Below, in pieces: positions 49,201-57,171 of a stretch of 64,000 nt of DNA; the first letter of the stretch is position 1, and every line of letters starts with the position of its first letter. The notes beneath the pieces are model-generated. The model saw only the letters and a list, made by a program, of their open reading frames with translations, was not told the origin of the DNA and ran no database searches. The stretch is from Mesorhizobium sp. M1D.F.Ca.ET.043.01.1.1 (lineage in GTDB: Bacteria; Pseudomonadota; Alphaproteobacteria; Rhizobiales; Rhizobiaceae): positions 682,001 through 746,000 of the forward strand of contig NZ_CP034444.1 in assembly GCF_003952385.1 (NCBI RefSeq), in the 5' to 3' direction. The translations under genes and the position numbers were made by a program.

Positions 49201-49802
49201 TGTCTATCTCCGCAGGTGAATCTTCACGTCTGCCCAACCGCTAGGCCGCGTCTTATGAGAATTCCCTAATGGCTTGGAGTAACTTTTAGACAAATACCGT
49301 CGCGACATGCGAGCAAACCGGGGAAACAGGCCCGGCGCCGGCCGAGATCTGATATTAACTCGTTGAAATCATTTCGTAAATAAAAGGGCTAGGCCCAGGT
49401 ACACCCTCCGGAACAATGAAGGCCCATGCCCCATCGGACCAAGGGCCCAGCGCCATGCAACCTGCGTCGGCAAAAGGAGGCCAGACCCTTGTTTATGCAG
49501 CGGTTTTCGAAAAAAAGCCTGCCGGTTTCGGGCGCGGGGGATGAGAGAGCTGCCGGCATCGGCGCGCGAGCGCGCAAACGTTTTGTTTTTGAGCAGTCGC
49601 GGACCAACGCCGTTATATACTTTTATATATCTTTCCCGGAACGGCTCTTTGTTTCCACGCAATCCGTACGGAAACCCGGTGCGCACTTTTCTCTCGGCTC
49701 TAAGAGCAATTCCACGAAAAAGTGTGAGCGGTTTTCCGTCCGGAATTGCGTAAAAACAAGGAGATAGGGCGTTTCGCCGTTTCCGTGAAACGGTGAAAAG
49801 CA
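49201..49802. other. 600-bp region without a supported gene; CAATTCC-type repeat
   Basis: 49704-49800 is the dispersed palindromic element AGCAATTCCACGAAAAAGTG, AGCGGTTTTCCGTCCGGAATT, GCGTAAAAACAAGGAGATAG, GGCGTTTCGCCGTTTCCGTG. The stretch 49611-49640 (GTTATATACTTTTATATATC) is unusually AT-rich and may be a minus-strand promoter. Open frames here have no ribosome site and overlap the repeat. Confidence 0.5.
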
Positions 49803-50213
49803 CTAGGGGCTGATCAGAGGCACGTTGACGGTGGTGGAGTAGTTGATCGGGTAATCGCTGAAATAGGGGAACTGGATGACAAAGGCGTAGCTGGCGTTGA
49901 CATGCGCCATCTTGAAGCCGCCGCTCGGCGGATCGGTGGTGATCGTGACGTTGACGTTCTTCAGCCCGAGCGCCTGAAGCCTCTTTGTCGCGATGGCCTG
50001 GATCTGGGCCTGGGTCATCGTGTTGTCGAGCTGCAGCGAGCGCGCGGAGGCCTCGAGCGCGTAGCGCACGCTGGACTCGCTGTTCATCGACCAGCCGAAG
50101 GCGAAGATGCCGAACAGGAGCATGATCAGGAAAGGCACTACCAGCGCGAATTCAATCGCGGCTCCGCCATAGGCATTGCCGGCAAACGCCTTCGCTCCCT
50201 GTCTAGCGGACAC
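49803..50213 (-). CDS. TadE-like pseudopilin, 136 aa
   Basis: The N-terminal prepilin-like hydrophobic helix [20 protein letters not shown] (residues 16-35), with the conserved Glu in the AxEFAL pattern, is the TadE signature. A short periplasmic domain follows. It lies last of three minus-strand Tad-type genes and overlaps the upstream one by 11 bp. TadE pseudopilins are minor pilins of the Flp/Tad secretion system. No tadA, tadB or rcpA is in the window. Confidence 0.8.
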   Translation of the reverse strand: MSARQGAKAFAGNAYGGAAIEFALVVPFLIMLLFGIFAFGWSMNSESSVRYALEASARSLQLDNTMTQAQIQAIATKRLQALGLKNVNVTITTDPPSGGFKMAHVNASYAFVIQFPYFSDYPINYSTTVNVPLISP

Positions 50214-50643
50214 GGATCACCTGCTGATGGCCGAGCGCGGTGTCTTTTGGGAAGGGGCCGAAGGTGAAAGGCGGGACCCAGGTGCCCGATGCCTGGATCT
50301 GGACGAAGACCGAGGGAAGCTTGGATCCCGCGCAGATGGTGGTCGACGTGACCACGGTCGTTCCGCACTTGTAGGTGCGGGTCACCGCGATCGCGGCATC
50401 GTCCGGTTTCTTTTCCCAGCTTGCCACCGCCGCGGCCTGGACGGCGCTGTCGTCGGTGGCGCCGGCGAGCAACAGGTTCGCCGCCGTCTTCACGCCCGCC
50501 CGCATCGCCAGCGAGTTGGTGACGTAGGACCAGCCGTCGACGATGCCGAAGAGCGCGGCGCACAACACCGGCAGCACCAGCGCGAATTCCACCGCGGCGG
50601 CGCCGGAGCGGTTCTTGCGGAAGCGGATTGCCTGCGGCCCCAT
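50203..50643 (-). CDS. TadE/TadF-like pseudopilin, 146 aa
   Basis: A short basic start (RFRKNRSG) precedes the pseudopilin helix [20 protein letters not shown], with Glu in the same place. A periplasmic domain with two cysteines ([17 protein letters not shown]) follows and ends in a strand. Start ATG 50643 (MGPQAIRF); an upstream ATG at 50664 would overlap the preceding gene. Coupled to the TadE gene by an 11-bp overlap, so translated with it. Confidence 0.75.
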   Translation of the reverse strand: MGPQAIRFRKNRSGAAAVEFALVLPVLCAALFGIVDGWSYVTNSLAMRAGVKTAANLLLAGATDDSAVQAAAVASWEKKPDDAAIAVTRTYKCGTTVVTSTTICAGSKLPSVFVQIQASGTWVPPFTFGPFPKDTALGHQQVIRVR

Positions 50644-50647
50644 GGCG

Positions 50648-51886
50648 CTACTCGACGATCGCAATCGACTGGGCAGCCGGAATATTCTTCATCCCAAGGC
50701 TGGTGCAGTCCTGTTTGATGGTCGTACTGCCAGACCACTGGATCGTGTCCGCAACGACTTGGGTGCAGCCGCCGGTCCCGGAGAAGTTGCCGAGATAGTC
50801 GACCTGCTGCCTGGGGAAATAGATGGCGCCGGTCAAAAGCGAATCCGCGGTGCCGTTGAATGTGTTCGACGCGTTAGTGCCGGTCCTGTCGCCGTAAAAC
50901 AGCACGCCGGAATAGGTGCCCGAGGTCTGCGCGCTCAGCGTCACCGTGGCGTTGCCGTTCATGCTGACGGTGTTGCTGCCGGCCATGAAGATGGTCACGC
51001 CGGTTCCGGAGACGACCGCGCCGGCGTTGATTTTCAAAGGGCCCTGGACGACATAGACGCCGGGAGAAAGCGTGACATTGCCCTTGAGGTCCATGCCATT
51101 GCAGTAGGTGCCCTCCTGGAGTGTTTGCGACGTCTTGCTGCCGTTGACTTTCGAGCACTGGCTCGAGGCCGCGGGCGTCGGCAGGCTGGCGTAAGGATCG
51201 GCCGCCGGAAGGGCCCCAGTGATCGGGGCCTTGCAGACCATCGTGGGTGTGGTGCTAAGCGAAACGCCGCCAACCGCTATCAGGCAGTCAGTCTGGAGGG
51301 TCGCCGAGCCCTGAACCTTGATCGCATCGCTGGCGATCGAATTCGCCATGATGACGCAGCCGATCTGCTTGAGGCTGGTGTTGCCGGAAATGCTCACCGC
51401 CTGCGAGGCCGACGGACTGAGCGCCCTGTTGCAGGCATAGGCGCCATCGGTGATCAGCGCCACCGCCCTCGCCTGCTCCGGCACTTTGCTCTGACTGAAG
51501 ATGGACGTGAACATCCGGTCGAGGTCCTGGTTGAGGATCACCTCGACCGCCTTGTTAGCCGTGTTCGGCCCCGAGGTGGGCGGCGTGTGGACGGTGATCG
51601 TGCCGGTGCCCAGCCCGTTTTCGGTGGCGGACGTTGTGGCGGCCGCCGTGATCGCCGCCGTGTCGGAACCCGCGATCTTCTCAAGCGCGCCGGCGTAGGC
51701 GGCGGCGTCGGCCGTCGCCTGCAGCTTCAGGCTCGAATAGTACCAATAGGAGGTCTCGACGCCGAGCCCTGCCCCGCCGACGACAATGGGCAAGGTGAGC
51801 GCGAAGATGGTGGCAACATTGCCGCCCTCGCCGCTTCGCAGGCGACGCGAGACGAAATTCCTGAAGATCAGACCGAATGAGGCCAT
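50648..51886 (-). CDS. TadG-like protein with beta-solenoid-like C-terminal domain, 412 aa
   Basis: The N-terminal helix GNVATIFALTLPIVVGGAGL is the TadG/TadE-type anchor, followed by ETSYWYYSSLKLQATADAAA, common to Flp-associated proteins. The C-terminal about 200 residues are Gly/Ser/Thr/Asn-rich with regular short strands (TLQEGTYCNGMDLKGNVTLS, GVTIFMAGSNTVSMNGNATV), like a right-handed beta helix, with cysteines at intervals. ATG 51886 was taken; upstream ATGs at 51916 and 51928 are possible. A very similar tail is in the divergent gene at 52127. Confidence 0.75.
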   Translation of the reverse strand: MASFGLIFRNFVSRRLRSGEGGNVATIFALTLPIVVGGAGLGVETSYWYYSSLKLQATADAAAYAGALEKIAGSDTAAITAAATTSATENGLGTGTITVHTPPTSGPNTANKAVEVILNQDLDRMFTSIFSQSKVPEQARAVALITDGAYACNRALSPSASQAVSISGNTSLKQIGCVIMANSIASDAIKVQGSATLQTDCLIAVGGVSLSTTPTMVCKAPITGALPAADPYASLPTPAASSQCSKVNGSKTSQTLQEGTYCNGMDLKGNVTLSPGVYVVQGPLKINAGAVVSGTGVTIFMAGSNTVSMNGNATVTLSAQTSGTYSGVLFYGDRTGTNASNTFNGTADSLLTGAIYFPRQQVDYLGNFSGTGGCTQVVADTIQWSGSTTIKQDCTSLGMKNIPAAQSIAIVE

Positions 51887-52126
51887 GGCCGAGCTCGCCC
51901 AAGCTATCCCGGCCATCACGTTCAGCACCTGCGGATAAACGAATGGCTAATTTTTTTTCTCGACTTGCGGCTTTTGGACCCCTGAGGGCATATTTGCCGC
52001 CTTACGTCGCAGCCGCTCAGACTTAGGTCCCAAATACACTAGGACTAAGGTATAAGGCATAGAGAAAGCTGCTATTTTAGCATTTTCTGCATTTTATCTT
52101 TTTCGGAAATCTCCCGTAGAGACAGG

Positions 52127-53383
52127 ATGGCGTATCGCTCTTCCATATCCGGCGAGGGTGCTGCCATGATTGGACGGTTCTGGGCTTCGACGAGCGGTAA
52201 TTTCGCGCTGGCGACCGCTATCGCCATGGTGCCGCTAATGCTGGTCGTGGCCGGCGCCGTCAACGTGGTGGGCACAAGCGACGACGCCGCGCAACTGCAG
52301 AACTCGCTGGACGCGGCGGGACTCGCGGTGGGCACGAAATACCAGCCGGACATGTCGGCCGGCGACATGCGCCAGCTCGGCCTGACTTTCTTCGCCGCCA
52401 ATATGAGCGCCGCCGACGCCGGGGAATATTCGGGCAGCCTCGACGCCTTCCAGGCAACGGCCAGTGGCGATCCCAGCGCCTACACCATTTCGCTGTCGTC
52501 CAGCATCAGCCGCCCGGCTTTCGTCAGCGGCACGCCGGCCTGGCAAGCGATCCGCTCGGCCTCCGTCCAGGTCAAGCCCGGGGCGCAGGCGTGCGTGCTG
52601 GCGCTTGATCCGCATGTGGGCTCCGCCGTCAATCTGCAGGGCTCGACCAATGTCGCGATGAACGGCTGCGTGATCGCCTCCAACTCGGACGCGGCCGACT
52701 CCGTCAACCGGGGCGGCTCGGCGATCGTCAGCGCCGCATGCGTCTCGACGGTCGGCGCCACCTCGGGGCTCACGCCGCCCAGCGCCACGCTTTCCTGCGA
52801 CGCGCCGCTCGAAAAGCAGTATGCGTCCTTCGATCCGCTGGCCAACGTCACCCCACCCGCCTACGGGACGTGCCAGTCGGTGCCCAACGGCAAGACGATC
52901 ACGCTCTCGCCCGGCACCTATTGCGACAAGACATGGTCGGGAAAGATCACGCTCAATGCGGGCACGTACATCCTGCGCAACGTCACCATTAAGCCCGGCG
53001 GCAACGGCACCCTCACCGGCCAGGGCGTGACGATCTTCCTGATGGAAAACTCGCAGATCTACATCAACGCCAATGAACAGGTGAACCTCTCGCCGCCGAC
53101 CAGCGGTCCTTATGCCGGCATCACCATCTTCCAGGCCCACGGCAACACACAGGCGCTGACGCTGAACGGCGGATCCGGTTCGATGGTGAGCGGCTTCATC
53201 TATGCGCCCGACGCGCCGATCTCCTACGCCGGCAATTCCGACATGAACGCGCAGGGGAGTTGCCTGCGGCTGGTCGGCAAAACCGTGGAAATGACGGGGA
53301 ACTCTGCCGTGGAGTCGGACTGCGCGGCCGAGCTCGGCAACCGCGAGATGTATGCCGGCAGGATGATCACGCTGGTGAAGTGA
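52127..53383 (+). CDS. TadG-like protein with beta-solenoid-like C-terminal domain, 418 aa
   Basis: The anchor helix is FALATAIAMVPLMLVVAGAV (residues about 28-47), followed by an Asn/Ala-rich region and DAAQLQNSLDAAGLAVGTKY. The C-terminal 200 residues share the layout of the divergent gene (LSPGTYCDKTWSGKITLNAG, GVTIFLMENSQIYINANEQV, SCLRLVGKTVEMTGNSAVES). ATG 52127 or, with GAGG spacing, ATG 52166. The two form a divergent pair around a 198-bp AT-rich promoter region (51929-52126). Confidence 0.75.
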   Translation: MAYRSSISGEGAAMIGRFWASTSGNFALATAIAMVPLMLVVAGAVNVVGTSDDAAQLQNSLDAAGLAVGTKYQPDMSAGDMRQLGLTFFAANMSAADAGEYSGSLDAFQATASGDPSAYTISLSSSISRPAFVSGTPAWQAIRSASVQVKPGAQACVLALDPHVGSAVNLQGSTNVAMNGCVIASNSDAADSVNRGGSAIVSAACVSTVGATSGLTPPSATLSCDAPLEKQYASFDPLANVTPPAYGTCQSVPNGKTITLSPGTYCDKTWSGKITLNAGTYILRNVTIKPGGNGTLTGQGVTIFLMENSQIYINANEQVNLSPPTSGPYAGITIFQAHGNTQALTLNGGSGSMVSGFIYAPDAPISYAGNSDMNAQGSCLRLVGKTVEMTGNSAVESDCAAELGNREMYAGRMITLVK

Positions 53384-53401
53384 GAGATGGCGGGGCGCCA
53401 C

Positions 53402-53502
53402 TCTCCCGTCGAGGGGAGATGGCCAGAGGGGGTTGTCTCATCGGAGGCGACCCCCTCTGTCATCGCCTCGGCGTCGCCTCCCTCGAGGAGGAGATCACAA
53501 CT
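53402..53502. repeat. Mosaic repeat, compound copy
   Basis: TCTCCCGTCGAGGGGAGATGG, CCAGAGGGGGTTGTCTCATCGG, AGGCGACCCCCTCTGTCATCG, CTCCCTCGAGGAGGAGATCAC. Two hairpins and pairable CAGAGGGGG/CCCCCTCTG arms. It overlaps the 3' end of the minus-strand gene at 53495. Confidence 0.7.
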
Positions 53503-53731
53503 CGCCGACGATATCGGCGCCCGGCTGTTCGTCGAAGAGCACCGCGCAGCCGCGCTCCAGCGCCACCTGGCTCAAGGCATTCGCCGCGGCTTCGTCCGAC
53601 GAGACGAAGTCGCCGGTCAAGACGCGCAATTCCTCGACGGCTCTCGACATCGAGATAAGGCGCCCGGCCGAGCGGTCGCTCGCGCAGGCATCGACGACGC
53701 AGAGAAGATCGATGAGTTCGAAGCTGTCCAT
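53495..53731 (-). CDS. Hypothetical protein, 78 aa
   Basis: GGAGG with a 5-base gap precedes ATG 53731. The protein is soluble, helical and acidic (MDSFELIDLLCVVDACASD, SRAVEELRVLTGDFVSSDEA). No family was recognised. It ends inside the mosaic repeat region, which may have replaced its original 3' end. Confidence 0.55.
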   Translation of the reverse strand: MDSFELIDLLCVVDACASDRSAGRLISMSRAVEELRVLTGDFVSSDEAAANALSQVALERGCAVLFDEQPGADIVGEL

Positions 53732-53812
53732 GGCGGCCTCCGCCCACAGCATCCCTTCGCGGGAATAAACGGCGTGGCGCGCAGCCGGTTCCACCCGGGG
53801 GTCGTGCAGTCA

Positions 53813-54049
53813 CTATTTCGACAGCGGCCTGGGCGGCGCGCGCCTGAGATCGAAGCGGAGCGGCAGGCAAGGCTCGAAGCAGGCGCCGCGCACGGAGCCG
53901 GTCGTGGTCGCATCGACCGGGAATGGGGTCGCCATCCCCGTCCGCCGTTCCGGCCAGAGCGGCCCGCCGAAGACGAGGAAGACGCCGGCGATCAATCCTG
54001 CCAGGATGAAGATGGCGAATAGGTTCGCGATAGATTCGCCGGGCTGCAT
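53813..54049 (-). CDS. Single-span membrane protein, 78 aa
   Basis: ATG 54049 begins MQPGESIANLFAIFILAGLI, one hydrophobic helix (residues 8-28), then a Pro/Arg-rich soluble part with two cysteines. A longer frame, to 54328, runs through three tandem CAATTCC repeats and was not used. The ribosome site is weak. The function is unknown. Confidence 0.5.
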   Translation of the reverse strand: MQPGESIANLFAIFILAGLIAGVFLVFGGPLWPERRTGMATPFPVDATTTGSVRGACFEPCLPLRFDLRRAPPRPLSK

Positions 54050-54063
54050 GCATGTCTCGCGGG

Positions 54064-54229
54064 TTTGCCGCAATTCCGGACGGAAAACCGCTGCGCACTT
54101 TTCCTGGAATTGCCCCTCCATTTGCCGCAATTCCGGACGGAAAACCGCTGCGCACTTTTCCTGGAATTGCCCCTCTATTTGCCGCAATTCCGGACGGAAA
54201 ACCGCTGCGCACTTTTCCTGGAATTGCGG
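54064..54229. repeat. Triple tandem 57-bp palindromic repeat
   Basis: Three head-to-tail copies (54064-54120, 54121-54177, 54178-54229) of TTTGCCGCAATTCCGGACGG, AAAACCGCTGCGCACTTTTC, CTGGAATTGCCCCT. In each, GCAATTCC and GGAATTGC are inverted arms. The copies are nearly identical. Single diverged copies are at 17177 and 49704. Confidence 0.9.
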
Positions 54230-54576
54230 GAGAAGCCCGCCACATCGCAGGAGATGGCGGGCCTCCGTGGTCAACCGCCGATGAAGGGACTTTGCTCGAC
54301 GGCCTGTGAAGCAATGAATTGCCGGCACACTTGTTTCCGCAAATCCGCCTGCTCGGGCCTCTGCGTTGCAATGTAAGACTTCGGTCCCATCCGCGGCTGG
54401 ACCCCAGCCCTCGATGCCGAACCGCTCGCCCTGGCTCTGCCCGCCGGCTGCGGCTGCTCGTTTCGACCAGCCTGCAACCAGTTGCCCGGAAGCGCGTTGA
54501 TTGAACGGCTACTCCAGCTTCGGCCCGCGCATTTTTCCGGAAAGACGCGGGCCTTTTTCACGCCGGCAAGGCGCGC
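54230..54576. other. Gap with an orphan plus-strand terminator
   Basis: No protein gene supported. GGCCCGCG (54522-54529), a 16-base loop, CGCGGGCC (54546-54553) and TTTTT (54554-54558) form a good intrinsic terminator on the plus strand, but no plus-strand gene lies upstream. It could end a small RNA starting in 54240-54500. Confidence 0.5.
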
Positions 54577-54768
54577 TCAGTCATCCATCTCCATCGGCTT
54601 GTGCCCGGGTCTTTGATGCCAGACGACCTGGCGGAAATCCGTCAGTTCGACGACTTGCTCGCAGACTGGGCAGACATAGTTGTCGCAGCACTGGCGAAGC
54701 GCCGGCTGGGTGCGGTGCACTGACCCGAGCGGCGGACGGGTCTGCGTTTCTACGGCCCGATGAAGCAT
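54577..54768 (-). CDS. Small zinc-ribbon-like protein, 63 aa
   Basis: GGGAGGAA with a 4-base gap precedes ATG 54768. CCDNYVCPVCEQVVEL (residues 27-42) has Cys-Cys-x5-Cys-x2-Cys spacing, enough for one metal site, then a His (WHQRPGHKP) near the end. No signal or span. It may be a small zinc-binding regulator; no family was recognised. Confidence 0.6.
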   Translation of the reverse strand: MLHRAVETQTRPPLGSVHRTQPALRQCCDNYVCPVCEQVVELTDFRQVVWHQRPGHKPMEMDD

Positions 54769-55133
54769 CGGTTTCCTCCCTGTTTTTAGTTGATTGCCTC
54801 CGCGCGATAGCTCTCCCGCCCCCGGCTACGTCCCGCCCGTCCAGGGTGCGGCGAGCACTCGAGCGTGCCGCGCGCATTTGAGCGAACGCGAGAGGATTCA
54901 TCGAATTCTCCCTTTTTGGGCGAGAACGGATGGTCCCTCAACCATCGTCGTGCCAACGCTTGGAACAGCAAATCACCGGCATGACGTGCCTGCAATAGCC
55001 GTTGTGTGGCAAAATCGATTTCCTGCCGCGACCGGCAATTAAATTAGCAATCGCTCAACAAAAGGCGTATGAGACAGGCAGCGGTCGCCGACGATCGCGC
55101 GTCAGGCTCCGCTTGGAATATGGGGAGGATGCC
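54769..55133. other. 365-bp gap without a supported gene
   Basis: Short frames on both strands lack ribosome sites and signature text. I see nothing firm except low-complexity GC-rich sequence near 54820-54880 and the region leading to the cupin gene start. Confidence 0.4.
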
Positions 55134-55748
55134 ATGGCCGAAGCTCCAATGAATGTCGCCAAACTCGAATCCAAGTCGCACAACAATCCCGACGAGGTCC
55201 GCACGCCCGCCAAGACCCGCGTCGAAGTGGTGCGGCTGCCCGGCTACACGCTCGGGCGGCTCAACATGGAGCCGGGCTGGAGATGGTCCGAATGCGTGAA
55301 GCCAGTGGTCAAGACCGACAGCTGCCAAGTCTCGCATGTCGGCTATGTCGTGTCCGGAACGATCACCGTGCGCATGAACGACGGGACGCAGAAGACCTTC
55401 GAGGCCGGCACGTCCTACACCATCCCGCCCGGCCATGACGCCTGGGTGGAAGGCAATCAGCCGTTCCAATGCATCGAGGTGCTCAGCGCCGAGCAATACG
55501 CCAAACCGGCATGGCCGAAGCCAGTCTCTCCCTCGAGGGCAAGATGGCAGCGAAGCTGCCGAGGAGATCATCTCACGCAGATCGCGGCGCCATTTTTCGT
55601 CGCGCAGGGCGCTGGTGCTCCATGCGAGACGATCCCCCGCCACCCCCGGCGATATCCCCTTTTTGAGGGCTCGGGCATCGCAACCAGCCGCCAAAATCCC
55701 CGGTTGCGCGAGGTTGTAAATGTTCTCCTGTCCGATGCGACGGCTTGA
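55134..55748 (+). CDS. Cupin-like protein with repeat-derived C-terminal tail, 204 aa
   Basis: The core (residues about 25-125) is a cupin: VVRLPGYTLGRLNMEPGWRWS, SHVGYVVSGTITVRMNDGTQ, AGTSYTIPPGHDAWVEGNQP, FQCIEVL. GGGAGGATGCC precedes the ATG. The last about 75 residues start where the DNA becomes a mosaic repeat (55528-55640; CTCTCCCTCGAGGGCAAGATG) and are basic and low-complexity, so the original stop was probably lost. The molecular role is unknown; cupin_2-like members bind small ligands. Confidence 0.75.
   Translation: MAEAPMNVAKLESKSHNNPDEVRTPAKTRVEVVRLPGYTLGRLNMEPGWRWSECVKPVVKTDSCQVSHVGYVVSGTITVRMNDGTQKTFEAGTSYTIPPGHDAWVEGNQPFQCIEVLSAEQYAKPAWPKPVSPSRARWQRSCRGDHLTQIAAPFFVAQGAGAPCETIPRHPRRYPLFEGSGIATSRQNPRLREVVNVLLSDATA
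55528..55640. repeat. Mosaic repeat forming the 3' end of the cupin frame
   Basis: CTCTCCCTCGAGGGCAAGATG, GCAGCGAAGCTGCCGAGGAG and ATCATCTCACGCAGATCGCGG, a diverged copy of the CTCCC-type mosaic. Confidence 0.5.
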
Positions 55749-55778
55749 CAAGAGACTGGTTTTGTTCTCTTTATGTTC
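55744..55778 (+). promoter_or_regulatory. SOS promoter of dinB: TTGACA and LexA box
   Basis: TTGACA (55745-55750), 17-base spacer, TCTTTA (55768-55773). GTTCTCTTTATGTTC (55764-55778) is a perfect GTTC-N7-GTTC LexA box covering the -10, so LexA binding would block the promoter. The gene starts 72 bases later. Confidence 0.85.
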
Positions 55779-55849
55779 CGGCAAACACCTCTTACAAAAG
55801 TCTTTACTAATGCTGCGGCGCGGTATCGGGCCGGAGATGGGAGCGCGCG

Positions 55850-57112
55850 ATGCCCGCCACGAACGCCGCTTCAGCCGCCACCATCCTGCATGCCGATCTC
55901 GACGCCTTCTACGCCTCGGTCGAGCAGTTGCTCGACCCGTCGCTGCGCGGCAAGCCGATCGCGGTCGGCGGCGGCGTGGTGCTTGCCGCCTCCTATGAGG
56001 CGAAGGTCTTCGGCGTGCGCGGCGGCATGCCCGGCCGTAAGGCGCGCGAGCTCTGCCCGCAGCTGATCTTCGTCGGCGGCCGCTTCAGCGAATATCAGCG
56101 CCTCGGCGATGCCGCGATCAAGGTGCTCGATGATTTCACGCCGCTGGTCGAGCGCATCTCGATCGATGAAGCCTTTGCAGACGTCGCCGGCTGCACGCAT
56201 CTGTTCGGGCCGCCGGAGGAGATAGCCAGAACCATCCGCCGCCGCGTGCAGGCCGAGCTCGGCCTGCCGATCTCGATCGGCGTGGCGCGAACCAAGCATC
56301 TCGCCAAGATCGCCTCGCAAGTGGCCAAGCCCGACGGCCTGGTGGTGGTCGAGCCCGGCACCGAGCTCGCCTTTCTGCACGACCTGCCGGTATCGCTGAT
56401 GTGGGGCGTCGGCCCGGCGACCAAGGCCAGGCTCGCCGAGATCGGCGTCGAGACCATCGGGCAATTGGCGCGTACGCATAGCGGCGCGCTGGAGCGGCTG
56501 ATCGGCCACGCCGCCGGCCAGAAGCTTGCAGCCCTTGCCTGGAACCGCGACCCGCGCCGGCTGGAGACGCATCGCCGCGCCCATTCCGCCGGAGCGCAGT
56601 CGGCGCTTGGCCGCAAGCCGGCGCTGCCACGCATATTCGTGCCGACGCTGTTGCATCTCGCCGACCGCGTCGCCAGCCGCCTGCGGGCCAAGGACCGGCC
56701 GGGCCGCACGGTGACTGTGCGCGTGCGCTTCGCCGACATGCGCGCCGTCACCCGCGCGGTGACGCTGGAGCAGCCGATCCAGGCCACGACCATGCTCGCC
56801 GAGATCGCCGAGGAGCTGGTGCGCGGCGTGCTCGCCGCTCACCCAGGCGAGCGGGAAATCTCGCTGCTCGCCATCTCGGTCTCGCATCTCGAAGAGCATG
56901 CCGAATTGCAGCTCGAGCTGCCGCTCGGCCTCGCCGACGAGAAGCTCAAGCCCGGCAGCCGCAAGGGGCTCGCCCGCTTCGGCGCCGACCGCGCCATCGA
57001 CAAGATCCGCCAGCGCTTCGGCAAGGAGGCCGTCGGCTACGGCACGGTGGCGCTGGAGGCGGCGCGCTCGGTGCCGGATGAATTCAGGGAGCTGGCCGAG
57101 AAGGAACTGTGA
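55850..57112 (+). CDS. dinB: DNA polymerase IV (Y family)
   Basis: A 420-residue Y-family polymerase. Catalytic acids are in ILHADLDAFYASVEQ (Asp16, Asp18) and RISIDEAFADV (Asp/Glu near 105). SYEAKVFGVRGGMP is the fingers motif, GVGPATKARLAEIGVETIGQL the thumb helix-hairpin-helix, and the little-finger domain starts about residue 245 (GRKPALPRIF). A C-terminal helix-rich end follows, without a clear QLxLF clamp motif, although ELQLELPLGLAD could serve. It performs error-prone bypass of damaged template. A LexA box lies in its promoter, the standard SOS control. Confidence 0.95.
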   Translation: MPATNAASAATILHADLDAFYASVEQLLDPSLRGKPIAVGGGVVLAASYEAKVFGVRGGMPGRKARELCPQLIFVGGRFSEYQRLGDAAIKVLDDFTPLVERISIDEAFADVAGCTHLFGPPEEIARTIRRRVQAELGLPISIGVARTKHLAKIASQVAKPDGLVVVEPGTELAFLHDLPVSLMWGVGPATKARLAEIGVETIGQLARTHSGALERLIGHAAGQKLAALAWNRDPRRLETHRRAHSAGAQSALGRKPALPRIFVPTLLHLADRVASRLRAKDRPGRTVTVRVRFADMRAVTRAVTLEQPIQATTMLAEIAEELVRGVLAAHPGEREISLLAISVSHLEEHAELQLELPLGLADEKLKPGSRKGLARFGADRAIDKIRQRFGKEAVGYGTVALEAARSVPDEFRELAEKEL

Positions 57113-57118
57113 GGCGAC

Positions 57119-57156
57119 GTCCGATCTCCCCCACAAGGAGGGAGATTGCACGCTCC
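57119..57156. repeat. Mosaic palindromic repeat after dinB
   Basis: CCGATCTCCCCCACAAGGAGGGAGATTGCACGCTCCG: a hairpin with a TCCCCCACAAGGAGGGA stem, then the common GC tail, between convergent dinB and the aldose epimerase gene. Confidence 0.75.
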
Positions 57157-57171
57157 GCCGTTGGCGTATCC

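Noticed and set aside
49369..49803. Minus-strand frame of 144 codons
   Set aside because: It reads through the CAATTCC-type repeat and has no ribosome site or domain-like text.
54064..54229. CRISPR array
   Set aside because: Three direct repeats of 57 bp without distinct spacers, palindromic and matching dispersed elements elsewhere; no cas genes.
53813..54328. Longer 171-aa frame for the membrane protein
   Set aside because: Its first 93 residues translate the three tandem repeats (FQEKCAAVFRPELRQ units), which is a repeat artefact. The hydrophobic start at 54049 is more likely.
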